Of a stretch of 64,000 nt of DNA, positions 53,044 through 63,898 are shown piece by piece; position 1 is the stretch's first letter; the number at the start of each line of letters is the position of its first letter. Made by a program: the position numbers and the translations under genes. Under the pieces are notes generated by a model, which did not search any database, had not been told where the DNA came from, and saw only the letters and a program-made list of their open reading frames with translations. This DNA is from Streptomyces sp. JJ38. Its GTDB lineage: Bacteria > Actinomycetota > Actinomycetes > Streptomycetales > Streptomycetaceae. Location of the stretch: the NCBI RefSeq assembly GCF_019303475.1, contig NZ_JABLSI010000023.1, forward strand, positions 1-64,000. Direction: 5' to 3'.

Positions 53044-54357
53044 ATGGCCGAGATCCTCACCGTCGCGGTCACCCTGACCGTGCTCGCCTGGCTGGCCGCC
53101 TGCGCCGAGGCCGGGCTCTCCCGGGCGACGGGCTTCCGGGCCGAGCAGGCGGTGCGCAGCGGCCGGCGCGGCAGCGACCGGCTGGCCGCCGTCGCCGCCG
53201 ACCCGGTCCGCTACCTGAACCTGGCCATGCTGCTGCGGGTGGCCTCCGAGATGGCCGCCGGCGTCCTCGTCACCTACGCCTGCCTGCGCTACTTCGCCGA
53301 GCCCTGGCAGGCGCTCGTGGTCGCCATGGGCGTCATGGTGCTCGTCTCCTTCGTGGCCGTCGGCGTCTCCCCGCGCACGATCGGCATCCAGCATCCGCTG
53401 AACACCGCCACGGCCGCCGCCTACGTGCTGCTGCCGCTCGCCCGGGTACTCGGCCCGCTGCCCCAGCTGCTGATCCTCCTGGGCAACGCGCTCACCCCCG
53501 GCAAGGGCTTCCGCAAGGGGCCGTTCGCCTCGGAGGCCGAGCTGCGGGCCATGGTGGACCTGGCCGAGTCGGAGTCGCTGATCGAGGACGAGGAGCGCCG
53601 CATGGTGCACTCCGTCTTCCAGCTCGGCGACACCCTCGTGCGGGAGGTCATGGTCCCGCGCACCGACCTGGTGTCCATCGAGCGGTTCAAGACCATCCGG
53701 CAGGCCCTCACCCTGGCTCTGCGCTCCGGCTTCTCGCGCATCCCCGTCACGGGCGAGAACGAGGACGACGTCGTCGGGATGGTGTACCTGAAGGACCTGG
53801 CCCGCAAGGTCCACATCAGCCGTGAGGCCGAGTCCGAGCTGGTGTCCACGGCGATGCGCCCGGCCGCGTTCGTCCCGGACACGAAGAACGCCGGGGACCT
53901 GCTGCGGGAGATGCAGACCGAGCGCAATCACGTGGCCGTCGTCATCGACGAGTACGGCTCCACGGCCGGGATCGTCACCATCGAGGACATCCTTGAGGAG
54001 ATCGTCGGCGAGATCACCGACGAGTACGACCGCGAGCTGCCGCCCGTCGAGGAGCTGGGCGACGGCCGGTTCCGCGTCACCGCCCGCCTGGACATCGGCG
54101 ACCTGGGCGAGCTCTACGGCCTGCCGGACCTCGACGACGAGGACGTGGAGACGGTCGGCGGTCTGCTGGCCAAGCTCCTCGGCCGGGTGCCCATCGCGGG
54201 CGCCGCGGTGGTGGTCGACCTCTCCGAGGAGCCCGCCGACCCGCGGCTCGCCGGGCTCCGGCTCACCGCGGAGTCCACGGCGGGCCGGCGCAACCGCATC
54301 GACCGTGTCCTGGTCGAGCGTGTCGACGCCGAGCAGCCGGACGACGACGGGGAGTAG
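53044..54357 (+). CDS. Hemolysin/CorC family membrane protein (DUF21-CBS-CorC_HlyC)
   Basis: A 437-residue protein with an N-terminal DUF21 membrane domain (EILTVAVTLTVLAWLAACAE; LVVAMGVMVLVSFVAVGVSP; AAAYVLLPLARVLGPLPQLL). Two CBS domains follow (VREVMVPRTDLVSIERFKTI, FVPDTKNAGDLLREMQTERN, VVIDEYGSTAGIVTIEDILE), and a CorC_HlyC transporter-associated domain ends it. Members are linked to magnesium or cobalt export; the ion is not certain here. The start ATG 53044 lies 13 bases after ybeY. Confidence 0.92.
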   Translation: MAEILTVAVTLTVLAWLAACAEAGLSRATGFRAEQAVRSGRRGSDRLAAVAADPVRYLNLAMLLRVASEMAAGVLVTYACLRYFAEPWQALVVAMGVMVLVSFVAVGVSPRTIGIQHPLNTATAAAYVLLPLARVLGPLPQLLILLGNALTPGKGFRKGPFASEAELRAMVDLAESESLIEDEERRMVHSVFQLGDTLVREVMVPRTDLVSIERFKTIRQALTLALRSGFSRIPVTGENEDDVVGMVYLKDLARKVHISREAESELVSTAMRPAAFVPDTKNAGDLLREMQTERNHVAVVIDEYGSTAGIVTIEDILEEIVGEITDEYDRELPPVEELGDGRFRVTARLDIGDLGELYGLPDLDDEDVETVGGLLAKLLGRVPIAGAAVVVDLSEEPADPRLAGLRLTAESTAGRRNRIDRVLVERVDAEQPDDDGE

Positions 54358-54372
54358 CCCGGAGCGCCACCC

Positions 54373-54390
54373 TTCACCCGGCCGGGTGAA
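54373..54390. terminator. Perfect 18-bp palindrome after the CorC-like gene
   Basis: TTCACCCGGCCGGGTGAA is a complete palindrome 16 bases after the stop codon. With no central loop bases it is a poor RNA hairpin, though pairs at both ends still leave a possible 7-bp stem. It may be a weak terminator or a protein-binding site for the lipoprotein gene at 54432. Confidence 0.5.
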
Positions 54391-54431
54391 CGCCCCTGGC
54401 CGCGGCCGCGCCCGCGTGCCGCCATGGACCC

Positions 54432-55202
54432 ATGCACGCGTACCTGCGGCACCTTCGTTCGGGCCCGATCCGCGCCGCGCTCGTCCTGGCCCTGTTGGCC
54501 GGGCCGGGCTCGCTGGCGGCCGGTTGCGCGGGGAGCACCGGTCCCGGCGGACAGCCGGGCACACCGGGCCTCGCGGCGGGACCGCTGAGCGAGGAGCGGC
54601 TGCGGCTCGCCGTGCTGAGCCTCGCCGACCTGCCCGCCGGCTGGGCCGCCGACACCCCCGACGCCGCCCGGAGGCGCGGCATCGGCGTGCCCGAGCCCGC
54701 GGAGGGGCCCTGCCGGGCCCTCTTCCGGGACCCGCCCGGCACCGGCGGCCTGGCCCGGTTCGCCCGTACCGAGGTCGGCCCGTTCGTCGTCGCGCGCACC
54801 GGCACGCACGCGGGGGTCGACGACGCCCGGAACGCCCTCGCCTCCTTCCGCGCCGCCGCGGGGCAGTGTCCCGCCTTCCCGGTCACCGAGGGCCCGGACG
54901 CGGGCGGCCGCGAGGTCATGTACCACGCCGAGACGCTGGACGCGCCGCGGCTCGGGGACGAGAGCGTGGTCGTGCGCTTCGTGCGGACGGAGTCCGGGAG
55001 CCGCGCGGGCACCGTCGTCTCCGAGGCCGTCTACGCCCGTCTCGGCGCCCACACCGTGCACCTCGCCCGCGCGGGGCGGGAGGACTCCGACGCCCGCGGC
55101 ATCGTGCCCCTCGCCCGGCTGGCGCTGGAGAAGCTGCGCACCGTCGCCGCGGGCGGCACGCCCTCACCCGCCGGCTCCTTCCCGGGCGCGACCCGGCTGT
55201 GA
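54432..55202 (+). CDS. Putative lipoprotein of unknown function
   Basis: A 256-residue secreted protein. The signal sequence is RSGPIRAALVLALLAGPGSL and ends in the lipobox LAAGC (cysteine at about residue 32). The mature part (RLRLAVLSLADLPAGWAADT, NALASFRAAAGQCPAFPVTE) has two further cysteines and no catalytic motif, resembling solute-binding or sensor-type actinobacterial lipoproteins. The start ATG 54432 has no clear ribosome-binding site. It lies between corC and the deaminase-like gene, on the same strand. Confidence 0.78.
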   Translation: MHAYLRHLRSGPIRAALVLALLAGPGSLAAGCAGSTGPGGQPGTPGLAAGPLSEERLRLAVLSLADLPAGWAADTPDAARRRGIGVPEPAEGPCRALFRDPPGTGGLARFARTEVGPFVVARTGTHAGVDDARNALASFRAAAGQCPAFPVTEGPDAGGREVMYHAETLDAPRLGDESVVVRFVRTESGSRAGTVVSEAVYARLGAHTVHLARAGREDSDARGIVPLARLALEKLRTVAAGGTPSPAGSFPGATRL

Positions 55203-55289
55203 GCGCCCCGGCGGGCCCGGCGGTGGGCGGGCCGTGCCTCCGCTCACCGGCAAGCCGGGGCCGTCCACGGCCCCAGTAAGCTCAAGGTC

Positions 55290-55640
55290 ATGACTGACGC
55301 CCAGGCCATCGATCCCGAGGACCGCAAGATCATCACGCTGGCGCGCAGCGCCCGCGCCCGCAACTCCGTCCCCGAGGGTGCCGCCGTCCGCGACGAGACC
55401 GGCCGCACCTACGTCGCCAGCACGGTGACGCTGCCCTCGCTGGAGCTGACGGCGCTCCAGACCGCCGTCGCGATGGCCGTGGCCTCCGGCGCGCGGTCCC
55501 TGGAGGCCGCCGCGGTCGTCTCCGACGCCGGCACGCTGCCCGGCACCGACCTCGCCGCCGTCGCCGACCTGGGCGGAACGACGCCGGTCCTGCTGGCCGC
55601 CCCCGACGGCACCCTGAGCGCCACACTCACCGCGGGCTGA
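55290..55640 (+). CDS. Cytidine-deaminase-like protein lacking zinc-binding residues
   Basis: A 116-residue protein located exactly where cytidine deaminase genes sit in actinobacteria, between corC and era. The N-terminus (DPEDRKIITLARSARARNSV) and the ASTVTLPSLELTALQTAVAM helix follow the deaminase pattern. However, the C/H-A-E zinc motif reads L-E-L, and the P-C-x-x-C motif near the C-terminus is absent, so classical deaminase chemistry should be impossible. It may be structural, regulatory or nucleotide-binding. ATG 55290 is seven bases after TAAGCT (55277-55282), a leaderless start. I recall a similar form in other Streptomyces but cannot verify it. Confidence 0.78.
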   Translation: MTDAQAIDPEDRKIITLARSARARNSVPEGAAVRDETGRTYVASTVTLPSLELTALQTAVAMAVASGARSLEAAAVVSDAGTLPGTDLAAVADLGGTTPVLLAAPDGTLSATLTAG

Positions 55641-55789
55641 CCGGCCTCGCCTCCCGGGCCGGTGAGCCTGCCGGCGGCCGAGACGCCCGAGGCGAGCGAG
55701 CCGACGGGCGCGCCGGTGTCGACGCGTGTCGCCGCCGGGTCACAGCACCCGGCGGCGAACCCAGCTCGGAGAGGAGGGACAATGGGGGG

Positions 55790-56722
55790 ATGACCAGCCC
55801 TTCCCGCCCGCCGCACCGTGCCGGCTTCGCCTGCTTCGTCGGCCGCCCCAACGCCGGCAAGTCGACCCTGACCAACGCACTCGTGGGCACGAAGGTCGCC
55901 ATCACCTCGAACCGGCCCCAGACCACCCGGCACACCGTGCGCGGCATCGTGCACCGCGAGGACGCGCAGCTCGTCCTCGTCGACACCCCCGGGCTGCACA
56001 AGCCGCGCACGCTGTTGGGGGAGCGGCTCAACGACGTCGTCCGCACCACCTGGGCCGAGGTGGACGTCATCGGGTTCTGCCTCCCGGCCGATCAGAAGAC
56101 CGGCCCGGGTGACCGCTTCATCGCCGCCGAGCTGGCCAAGCTCAAGCGCACTCCCAAGGTCGCGGTGGTCACGAAGACGGACCTGGTGGACTCCAAGACG
56201 CTGGCGGCCCAGCTCGTGGCCGTCGACCGGCTGGGCCGGGAGCTGGGCATCGAGTGGGCCGAGATCGTGCCGGTCTCGGCCACGGCGGGCAGCCAGGTCT
56301 CGCTGCTGGCGGATCTGCTGGCGCCGATGCTGCCGGAGAGCCCGCCGCTCTACCCCGACGGCGATCTCACGGACGAGCCGGAGCAGGTCATGGTCGCCGA
56401 GCTGATCCGGGAGGCCGCGCTGGAGGGGGTACGCGACGAACTGCCGCACTCCATCGCCGTCGTCGTCGAGGAGATGCTGCCGCGCGAGGACCGCCCCGCC
56501 GACAAGCCGTTGCTGGACATCCACGCCAACCTGTTCATCGAGCGGCCCAGCCAGAAGGGCATCGTCATCGGCCCGGGCGGCAAGCGGCTCAAGGAGGTCG
56601 GCAGCCGCTCGCGCAAGCACATCGAGGCGCTGCTGGGCACCCCCGTCTTCCTCGACCTGCATGTGAAGGTCGCCAAGGACTGGCAGCGGGACCCGAAGCA
56701 GCTCCGCCGCCTGGGCTTCTGA
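55790..56722 (+). CDS. era: GTPase Era
   Basis: A 310-residue GTPase that binds 16S rRNA and checks 30S assembly. G motifs are GRPNAGKSTLTNALVG (about residue 17), the effector TSNRPQTTRHTV, VDTPGLHKPRTLLGE and VTKTDLV. The C-terminal KH domain has HANLFIERPSQKGIVIGPGG and RLKEVGSRSRKHIEALLG. ATG 55790 follows a GACAAT box by six bases. It converges on the TerB-like gene. Confidence 0.96.
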   Translation: MTSPSRPPHRAGFACFVGRPNAGKSTLTNALVGTKVAITSNRPQTTRHTVRGIVHREDAQLVLVDTPGLHKPRTLLGERLNDVVRTTWAEVDVIGFCLPADQKTGPGDRFIAAELAKLKRTPKVAVVTKTDLVDSKTLAAQLVAVDRLGRELGIEWAEIVPVSATAGSQVSLLADLLAPMLPESPPLYPDGDLTDEPEQVMVAELIREAALEGVRDELPHSIAVVVEEMLPREDRPADKPLLDIHANLFIERPSQKGIVIGPGGKRLKEVGSRSRKHIEALLGTPVFLDLHVKVAKDWQRDPKQLRRLGF

Positions 56723-56774
56723 ACGGCACCCGGGGCCTGCCGTCAGGCGGTGGGAGCCGTGCCCGCGGGTGGGC

Positions 56775-57488
56775 TCAGCTCCGCTCGGGGGCGGCGGCGA
56801 GCAGCCGCTGCGTCTCTTCCGCGGTGAAGTCGAGCGCGCTGCCGAGGGCGGAGAGCACGGCCCGCTCGGCCGGGACGTAAGGCCCGTCGGCGAGGGCGAT
56901 GCGGGCGCCCTGCAACAGCAGGCCGACGCGGCCGGGCTCCGCCAGGTGCGGCACCAACGGGCCCAGGGTCGCGTGCAGTTCGATCTCGACGCCGACGCCG
57001 CACTCGGCCGAGGTGTCGGCGCGCAGGGCCGTGCACAGGTCGAGCAGCCGCTTCTCGGTGCAGTCGGGGTAGCCCGCGGCGTGGACGGAGTCCACGGCGG
57101 CGCGGCGCACCGCCTCGCTGTCGCTGCCCCCGGTGGCCAGGACGGCCAGCGCCACGCACTCCACGCCGTCGCGCAGGAGCGCGGCGAGCCGGGTCGTGGT
57201 GGGCCGCTCCAGGGCCTCGGGGCCGGAATGCGTACCGCAGGACGTGCACGCGAGCACGGGGGCGGTGACGCCGCGGCGCAGAAGGGGCACCCCGAGCAGT
57301 TCGAGACGGCGGCGTCCGGTGCGGCGTTCGTAGTTGCGGTCCCCGCCGCAGGAGGCGCAGAAGAACTCGCCGTCCGCGACGGTGGTCCAGGCGGTGCGGA
57401 CACCCGTGCGCAGGCCCGTGCCCAGCCTCCCCCATCCCGCGGCCGGAGCTTCCCCCTTGCACCCGCCCGCCACGCGCAGTCCGCTCAC
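56775..57488 (-). CDS. TerB-like protein with an N-terminal zinc ribbon
   Basis: A 237-residue protein. An N-terminal segment has two cysteine pairs (FCASCGGDRNYERRTGRRRL and LACTSCGTHSGPEA) that look like a zinc ribbon. The remainder is an all-helical TerB-type domain (RLAALLRDGVECVALAVLAT, IALADGPYVPAERAVLSALG, FTAEETQRLLAAAP), like the tellurite-resistance/calcium-binding TerB fold. The function in this context is unknown. The GTG at 57488 is chosen because GGAGGTG lies at plus positions 57494-57500, five bases away; the longer in-frame GTG 57551 lacks one. Confidence 0.78.
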   Translation of the reverse strand: MSGLRVAGGCKGEAPAAGWGRLGTGLRTGVRTAWTTVADGEFFCASCGGDRNYERRTGRRRLELLGVPLLRRGVTAPVLACTSCGTHSGPEALERPTTTRLAALLRDGVECVALAVLATGGSDSEAVRRAAVDSVHAAGYPDCTEKRLLDLCTALRADTSAECGVGVEIELHATLGPLVPHLAEPGRVGLLLQGARIALADGPYVPAERAVLSALGSALDFTAEETQRLLAAAPERS

Positions 57489-57584
57489 GCCGCACCTCCG
57501 TCGCCCGGCCTCGTCGCCGGTGTCGCCACGCCAGGACGTGATGTTAACCACAGGGACGTGCCTCCGTCAGCCTCCAGTACCGGA

Positions 57585-57637
57585 CAAAAAACCGCTCCGG
57601 GGAAAGGCCCCGGCCAGGGCATCGCCGGGCCGGGGCC
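57585..57637 (-). terminator. Terminator region of leuA
   Basis: GGCCCCGGCC (57606-57615) and GGCCGGGGCC (57628-57637) form a 10-bp stem, with an overlapping smaller stem (CCGGGG/CCCCGG) on the minus strand. A six-base U-tract on that strand corresponds to AAAAAA at 57586-57591. It lies just after the leuA stop. Confidence 0.65.
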
Positions 57638-57673
57638 GATGCTGCCCGCCTCACAGGTGAGGCGTCAACTCCC

Positions 57674-59526
<1,853 letters not shown>

Positions 59527-59631
59527 GGTTTCCGTAGCGTAACCGAGCCTCCGCGGGAGTGCGGCGCCTGTATCAGTATGCGAGACCTGTCATGCCTTCG
59601 CGTTGCGCGATGCGTCGGTTACCGTAAGGAG

Positions 59632-59886
59632 ATGGACATTACGGTCATTCGCACCGGTGGCCAGGGCGGCCGGCCCCGCAGAGCCACCCTCCACACCTCG
59701 GACCCCGACCTGACGGACCTCGCCCGCACCGCCGTGGCCGAGGGCCATGACACGCCGCCGGTGGGCGGGCCCGAGGGGTTCAGCTATGAGATCACCGTCG
59801 ACGACACCGCCGTCTACTGCGCGGATCCACGCCTCACGACGGCGCAGGCCCACCTGATCACGGAGGTCTTCCAGCAGGCCGGCTGA
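59632..59886 (+). CDS. Emfourin-like small protease-inhibitor family protein
   Basis: An 84-residue protein, MDITVIRTGGQGGRPRRATL to LITEVFQQAG. The start I-x-V-x-R-x-G-G-x-x-G is reminiscent of emfourin, the inhibitor of protealysin-like M4 metalloproteases; I give this family with moderate confidence. No M4 protease gene is present in this window. ATG 59632 has AAGGAG directly upstream and also TACCGT at six bases. Divergent from the leuA leader. Confidence 0.65.
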   Translation: MDITVIRTGGQGGRPRRATLHTSDPDLTDLARTAVAEGHDTPPVGGPEGFSYEITVDDTAVYCADPRLTTAQAHLITEVFQQAG

Positions 59887-60014
59887 CCGGGCCCGCCCCG
59901 CGGCCGCCGGTCCGTCCGCCCCCCGTCCTGCCCGGTCCCGGCCGCCCCGTCCCGCCCGGTCCCGGCCGCCCGGTCCCGCCTTCCGCAGCCGCCGGCGGCT
60001 GCGAGAATGGGCCC

Positions 60015-60764
60015 ATGACCCTGTTCCGCGACGACGGCATCGTGCTGCGCACTCAGAAGCTGGGGGAAGCGGACCGCATCATCACCCTGCTGACCCGTGG
60101 CCACGGCCGGGTGCGCGCCGTGGCCCGCGGAGTGCGCCGGACCAAGTCGAAGTTCGGCGCCCGGCTGGAGCCCTTCTCCCACGTGGACGTGCAGTTCTTC
60201 GCACGCGGTGGCGAGCTCGTCGGGCGGGGCCTGCCGCTGTGCACCCAGACGGAGACCATCGCCCCCTACGGCCGGGGCATCGTCGCGGACTACGCCCGCT
60301 ACACCGCCGGGACGGCGATGCTGGAGACGGCGGAACGGTTCACCGACCACGAGGGCGAGCCGAACGTGCAGCAGTACCTCCTCCTGGTGGGTGGGCTGCG
60401 CACGCTGGCCGCCGGCGAGCACGTGCCCGGGCTCGTGCTGGACGCCTTTCTGCTGCGCTCCCTCGCCGTCGGCGGCTACGCCCCCAGCTTCGACGACTGC
60501 GCCCGCTGCGGCATGCCGGGGCCGAACCGCTTCTTCTCCGTCTCCGCGGGCGGTGCCGTCTGCCCCGACTGCCGGGTGCCCGGGAGCGTCGTGCCCTCGC
60601 CCGAGGCGGTGCGGCTCCTGGCCGCCCTGCTGACCGGCGACTGGCCGACGGCCGACGCCGCCGAGCCCCGCCACGTCCGGGAGGGCAGCGGACTGGTGTC
60701 GGCCTATCTGCACTGGCATCTGGAGCGCGGGCTGCGGTCCCTGCGCTACGTCGAGAAGGGCTGA
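60015..60764 (+). CDS. recO: DNA repair protein RecO
   Basis: A 249-residue RecF-pathway mediator that anneals ssDNA and helps load RecA. The N-terminal OB fold begins LFRDDGIVLRTQKLGEADRI, with HGRVRAVARGVRRTKSKFGA. The zinc site has FDDCARCGMPGPNRF and GAVCPDCRVPG (C-x2-C pairs). The C-terminal helical part ends HLERGLRSLRYVEKG. ATG 60015 lies six bases after GAGAAT. uppS follows 147 bases later. Confidence 0.95.
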   Translation: MTLFRDDGIVLRTQKLGEADRIITLLTRGHGRVRAVARGVRRTKSKFGARLEPFSHVDVQFFARGGELVGRGLPLCTQTETIAPYGRGIVADYARYTAGTAMLETAERFTDHEGEPNVQQYLLLVGGLRTLAAGEHVPGLVLDAFLLRSLAVGGYAPSFDDCARCGMPGPNRFFSVSAGGAVCPDCRVPGSVVPSPEAVRLLAALLTGDWPTADAAEPRHVREGSGLVSAYLHWHLERGLRSLRYVEKG

Positions 60765-60911
60765 CGGGCGCGCTCGCCGAGGGGCCGACCGGCGGCCTGG
60801 CGTGGGCGGCCGGACGCGCCAGGCGACGGGCGGCCCGGCAGCCGACTTTAGGCCGGTGGGCACGCAACCGATACCCTCGGGCTGATTCCTGCCGATCCTA
60901 CGGAGTTGAGC

Positions 60912-61736
60912 ATGCTGAGCCGGCAGACGCGCGCGTCCCGCGGCTACGTCGCCCCCGAACCCCACCCCTCCGGCGCCCGCCCGCCGGAGATCCCCGCCGA
61001 GCTGGTGCCGGGGCACGTGGCGGTCGTCATGGACGGCAACGGCCGCTGGGCCAAGGAGCGCGGGTTGCCGCGCACCGAGGGGCACCGGATGGGCGAGGCC
61101 GTCGTGCTCGACGTCCTCAGGGGATGCCTGGAGATGGGCATCAAGAACCTGTCGCTGTACGCCTTCTCCACGGAGAACTGGAAGCGCTCGCCGGACGAGG
61201 TGCGCTTCCTGATGAACTTCAACCGCGACGTCATCCGCCGCCGCCGGGACGAGATGGACGCCATGGGCATCCGCATCCGCTGGGTCGGCCGGATGCCCAA
61301 GCTGTGGAAGTCCGTCGTCCAGGAACTCCAGGTCGCGCAGGAGCAGACGAAGAACAACACCGCCATGACGCTGTACTTCTGCGTCAACTACGGCGGTCGC
61401 GCCGAGATCGCGGACGCCGCCGCGGCCATCGCCCGCGACGTGGCCGCCGGCCGCCTCGACCCGGGCCGGGTCAACGAGAAGACCTTCGCCAAGTACCTCT
61501 ACTACCGGGACATGCCGGACGTCGACCTCTTCGTCCGCCCCTCGGGCGAGCAGCGCACCTCCAACTACCTGCTCTGGCAGAGCGCTTACGCCGAGATGGT
61601 CTTCCAGGACGTGCTGTGGCCCGACTTCGACCGCCGCGACCTGTGGCGGGCCTGCCTGGAGTACGCGCAGCGGGACCGCCGCTTCGGCGGCGCCGTCCCC
61701 AACGAGGTCCCCGCACAGCCGCCCGCCGGTACGTGA
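60912..61736 (+). CDS. uppS: Isoprenyl transferase (undecaprenyl diphosphate synthase family)
   Basis: A 274-residue cis-prenyltransferase making the long isoprenyl diphosphate used as lipid carrier for peptidoglycan and wall glycopolymers. Motifs are [20 protein letters not shown] with the catalytic Asp, [39 protein letters not shown] and [20 protein letters not shown]. The ATG at 60912 is preceded by GGAG six bases upstream; a TTG at 60906 is a weaker option. The stop overlaps the next gene's GTG. Confidence 0.95.
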   Translation: MLSRQTRASRGYVAPEPHPSGARPPEIPAELVPGHVAVVMDGNGRWAKERGLPRTEGHRMGEAVVLDVLRGCLEMGIKNLSLYAFSTENWKRSPDEVRFLMNFNRDVIRRRRDEMDAMGIRIRWVGRMPKLWKSVVQELQVAQEQTKNNTAMTLYFCVNYGGRAEIADAAAAIARDVAAGRLDPGRVNEKTFAKYLYYRDMPDVDLFVRPSGEQRTSNYLLWQSAYAEMVFQDVLWPDFDRRDLWRACLEYAQRDRRFGGAVPNEVPAQPPAGT

Positions 61737-62254
61737 CGCCGGGCGTCGTGGAGCTGACGTACCAGGTCACGCGCGCCGAGATCGCGGAGGGGCTCCGCCT
61801 CCGTGAGGGGCCCGCCCGCGCCTCCCGGGGCGCGGCCGCGACCACGGTGGCCGTCGTCCTGCTGCTGGCCGCCGCGGCCTCGTTCGCCGTCGGACCCGTC
61901 GGCCCCGTCGGCCCCGCGGCCGCACTCCTCGTCTGTGCCGGACCCGTGGCCGTCTGGCTCGTCGTGCTGGCGCTGCGGAGCCACCAGGTGAGCAGCTGCC
62001 ATCGCGTCGCGCAGGAACAAGGCGAGTGGCGGGCGGTCCTCGACGCGGAGGGCTTCCACGCCACCGCCGGGGGCCTGCGGACGGACATCGCCTGGTCCGT
62101 CTTCCCGCGCTGCGCCGAGTCCGAGCGGATCCTGATGCTGTTCGACCCGGCCGCCCGGGCCAAGGGGTTTCTCATCCTGCCCAAGCGGGCGATCGGGGCC
62201 GACCGTCTCCCTGAGGTGCGCCGGCTCCTTGACGAGCACCTCGCGGGCGTCTGA
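61733..62254 (+). CDS. YcxB-like membrane protein
   Basis: A 173-residue protein. Its N-terminus [20 protein letters not shown] is followed by two hydrophobic segments ([20 protein letters not shown] and [19 protein letters not shown]) and a C-terminal YcxB-type domain ([51 protein letters not shown]). The GTG at 61733 overlaps the uppS stop by four bases (GTGA), so it is coupled to uppS. Function is unknown; the domain is common in bacterial membrane proteins. Confidence 0.78.
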   Translation: MTPGVVELTYQVTRAEIAEGLRLREGPARASRGAAATTVAVVLLLAAAASFAVGPVGPVGPAAALLVCAGPVAVWLVVLALRSHQVSSCHRVAQEQGEWRAVLDAEGFHATAGGLRTDIAWSVFPRCAESERILMLFDPAARAKGFLILPKRAIGADRLPEVRRLLDEHLAGV

Positions 62255-62260
62255 CCCGCC

Positions 62261-62308
62261 GACGCCGCGGCCCCCGGCCGCCAGGGGCGGGCCGGGGGCC
62301 GCGGCGTC
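62261..62308. terminator. 19-bp perfect stem between convergent genes
   Basis: Left arm 62261-62279 and right arm 62290-62308 are exact complements around a 10-base loop. It starts seven bases after the YcxB-like stop and 31 bases beyond the glyS stop, a likely two-way terminator without U-tracts. Confidence 0.78.
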
Positions 62309-62338
62309 GGGGCGGCGTGACCCGGCCCCGGCTTTGGG

Positions 62339-63721
62339 TCAGCAGCCGATCAGGCGGGAGGCGAGGTAGGACTCGACCTGGTCGAGCGAGACGCGCTCCT
62401 GCTTCATCGTGTCGCGCTCGCGCACGGTGACCGCGTTGTCGTCCAGCGTGTCGAAGTCGACCGTGACGCAGAAGGGCGTGCCGATCTCGTCCTGGCGGCG
62501 GTAGCGGCGGCCGATGGCGCCCGCGTCGTCGAACTCGATGTTCCAGTGGCCGCGCAGCGTCTCGGCCAGGCCGCGCGCCTTCGGCGAGAGCTTCTCGTTG
62601 CGGGACAGCGGCAGCACGGCGACCTTGACGGGGGCCAGCCGCGGGTCGAGGCGCATCACGGTGCGCTTCTCCATCTTGCCCTTGGCGTTGGGCGCCTCGT
62701 CCTCGACGTAGGCGTCCAGCATGAAGGCCAGCATCGCGCGGCCCACGCCGGCCGCGGGCTCGATGACGTACGGCGTCCAGCGCTCGCCGGCCTCCTGGTC
62801 GAAGTACGACAGGTCCTGGCCGGAAGCGGCGGAGTGCGCGCCCAGGTCGTAGTCGGTGCGGTTGGCGACGCCCTCCAGCTCGCCCCACTCCGAGCCGCCG
62901 AGGTTGAAGCGGTACTCGATGTCAGCGGTGCGCTTGGAGTAGTGGGACAGCTTCTCCTTCGGGTGCTCGTACCAGCGCAGGTTGGCCTCCGACAGGCCGA
63001 GACCGCGGTACCAGTTCCAGCGCTGCTCCATCCAGTACTCGTGCCACTGCTCGTCCTCGCCCGGCTTGACGAAGAACTCCATCTCCATCTGCTCGAACTC
63101 GCGGGTGCGGAAGATGAAGTTGCCCGGCGTGATCTCGTTGCGGAACGACTTGCCCATCTGTGCGATGCCGAACGGGGGCTTCTTGCGCGAGGTCTGCTGG
63201 ACCTGGCTGAAGTTGGTGAAGATGCCCTGGGCCGTCTCCGGGCGCAGGTAGGCGACCGAGCCGGAGTCCTGGGTCGGGCCCAGGTGCGTGGAGAGCAGCC
63301 CGGAGAACTGCTTGGGCTCGGTGAAGGTGCCCTTGTTGCCACAGTGCGGGCAGTTGACGTCGGCCAGGCCGTTCTCGGGGAGCCGGCCGTGCTTGGCCTC
63401 GTAGGCCTCTTCGAGGTGGTCGGCGCGGAAGCGCTTGTGGCACGACGTGCACTCGGTGAGCGGGTCGGTGAAGGTGGCCACATGGCCGGACGCCTGCCAG
63501 ACCTCGGCCGCGAGGATCACCGAGGAGTCGATGCCGACGACGTCCTCGCGGGCGGTGACCATCGCGCGCCACCACTGGCGCTTGATGTTCTCCTTCAGCT
63601 CCACGCCCAGCGGGCCGTAGTCCCAGGCGGCCCGCTGACCGCCGTAGATCTCGCTGCAGGGGTAGACGAAGCCACGGCGCTTGCTGAGGCTGACGATGGT
63701 GTCGATCTTGTCGGCGGCCAC
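62339..63721 (-). CDS. glyS: Glycyl-tRNA synthetase (dimeric type)
   Basis: A 460-residue class II synthetase of the homodimeric type. Motifs are [20 protein letters not shown] at the start, the zinc-type pairs CTSCHKRF and CPHCGNKG (about residues 96-130), [35 protein letters not shown] (motif 2) and [20 protein letters not shown] (motif 3). An anticodon-binding domain ends it. The start ATG 63721 faces the divergent Zur-box promoter of the zinc lipoprotein gene. Confidence 0.97.
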   Translation of the reverse strand: MAADKIDTIVSLSKRRGFVYPCSEIYGGQRAAWDYGPLGVELKENIKRQWWRAMVTAREDVVGIDSSVILAAEVWQASGHVATFTDPLTECTSCHKRFRADHLEEAYEAKHGRLPENGLADVNCPHCGNKGTFTEPKQFSGLLSTHLGPTQDSGSVAYLRPETAQGIFTNFSQVQQTSRKKPPFGIAQMGKSFRNEITPGNFIFRTREFEQMEMEFFVKPGEDEQWHEYWMEQRWNWYRGLGLSEANLRWYEHPKEKLSHYSKRTADIEYRFNLGGSEWGELEGVANRTDYDLGAHSAASGQDLSYFDQEAGERWTPYVIEPAAGVGRAMLAFMLDAYVEDEAPNAKGKMEKRTVMRLDPRLAPVKVAVLPLSRNEKLSPKARGLAETLRGHWNIEFDDAGAIGRRYRRQDEIGTPFCVTVDFDTLDDNAVTVRERDTMKQERVSLDQVESYLASRLIGC

Positions 63722-63860
63722 GGTGCTCTCTTCGTTACGAAACGACGACGGAATAACTCAGGTTACCGGCGCGTGCGGCCCCCGGACCAAATCGGTCCGT
63801 GGGGGACCGGCGAAGGGGTGGGGGTGCGCCGGTCACCCAGCGTGCGAATGTTGTTCGAAT

Positions 63861-63890
63861 TTGACAACGGTTTCCAATACTGCTGAAAAT
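63861..63890 (+). promoter_or_regulatory. Promoter of the terminal lipoprotein gene
   Basis: TTGACA (63861-63866), 18-base spacer, GAAAAT (63885-63890). A perfect -35 and a fair -10. The start point would fall at or next to ATG 63898, so the mRNA is probably leaderless. Confidence 0.6.
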
Positions 63891-63898
63891 GAGTGTCA
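63884..63898. promoter_or_regulatory. Zur-box-like operator overlapping the -10 element
   Basis: TGAAAATGAGTGTCA is close to TGAAAATGATTTTCA, the palindrome recognised by the zinc repressor Zur in Streptomyces as I recall it (two differences). It covers the -10 region, so bound Zur would block transcription when zinc is ample. Confidence 0.7.
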
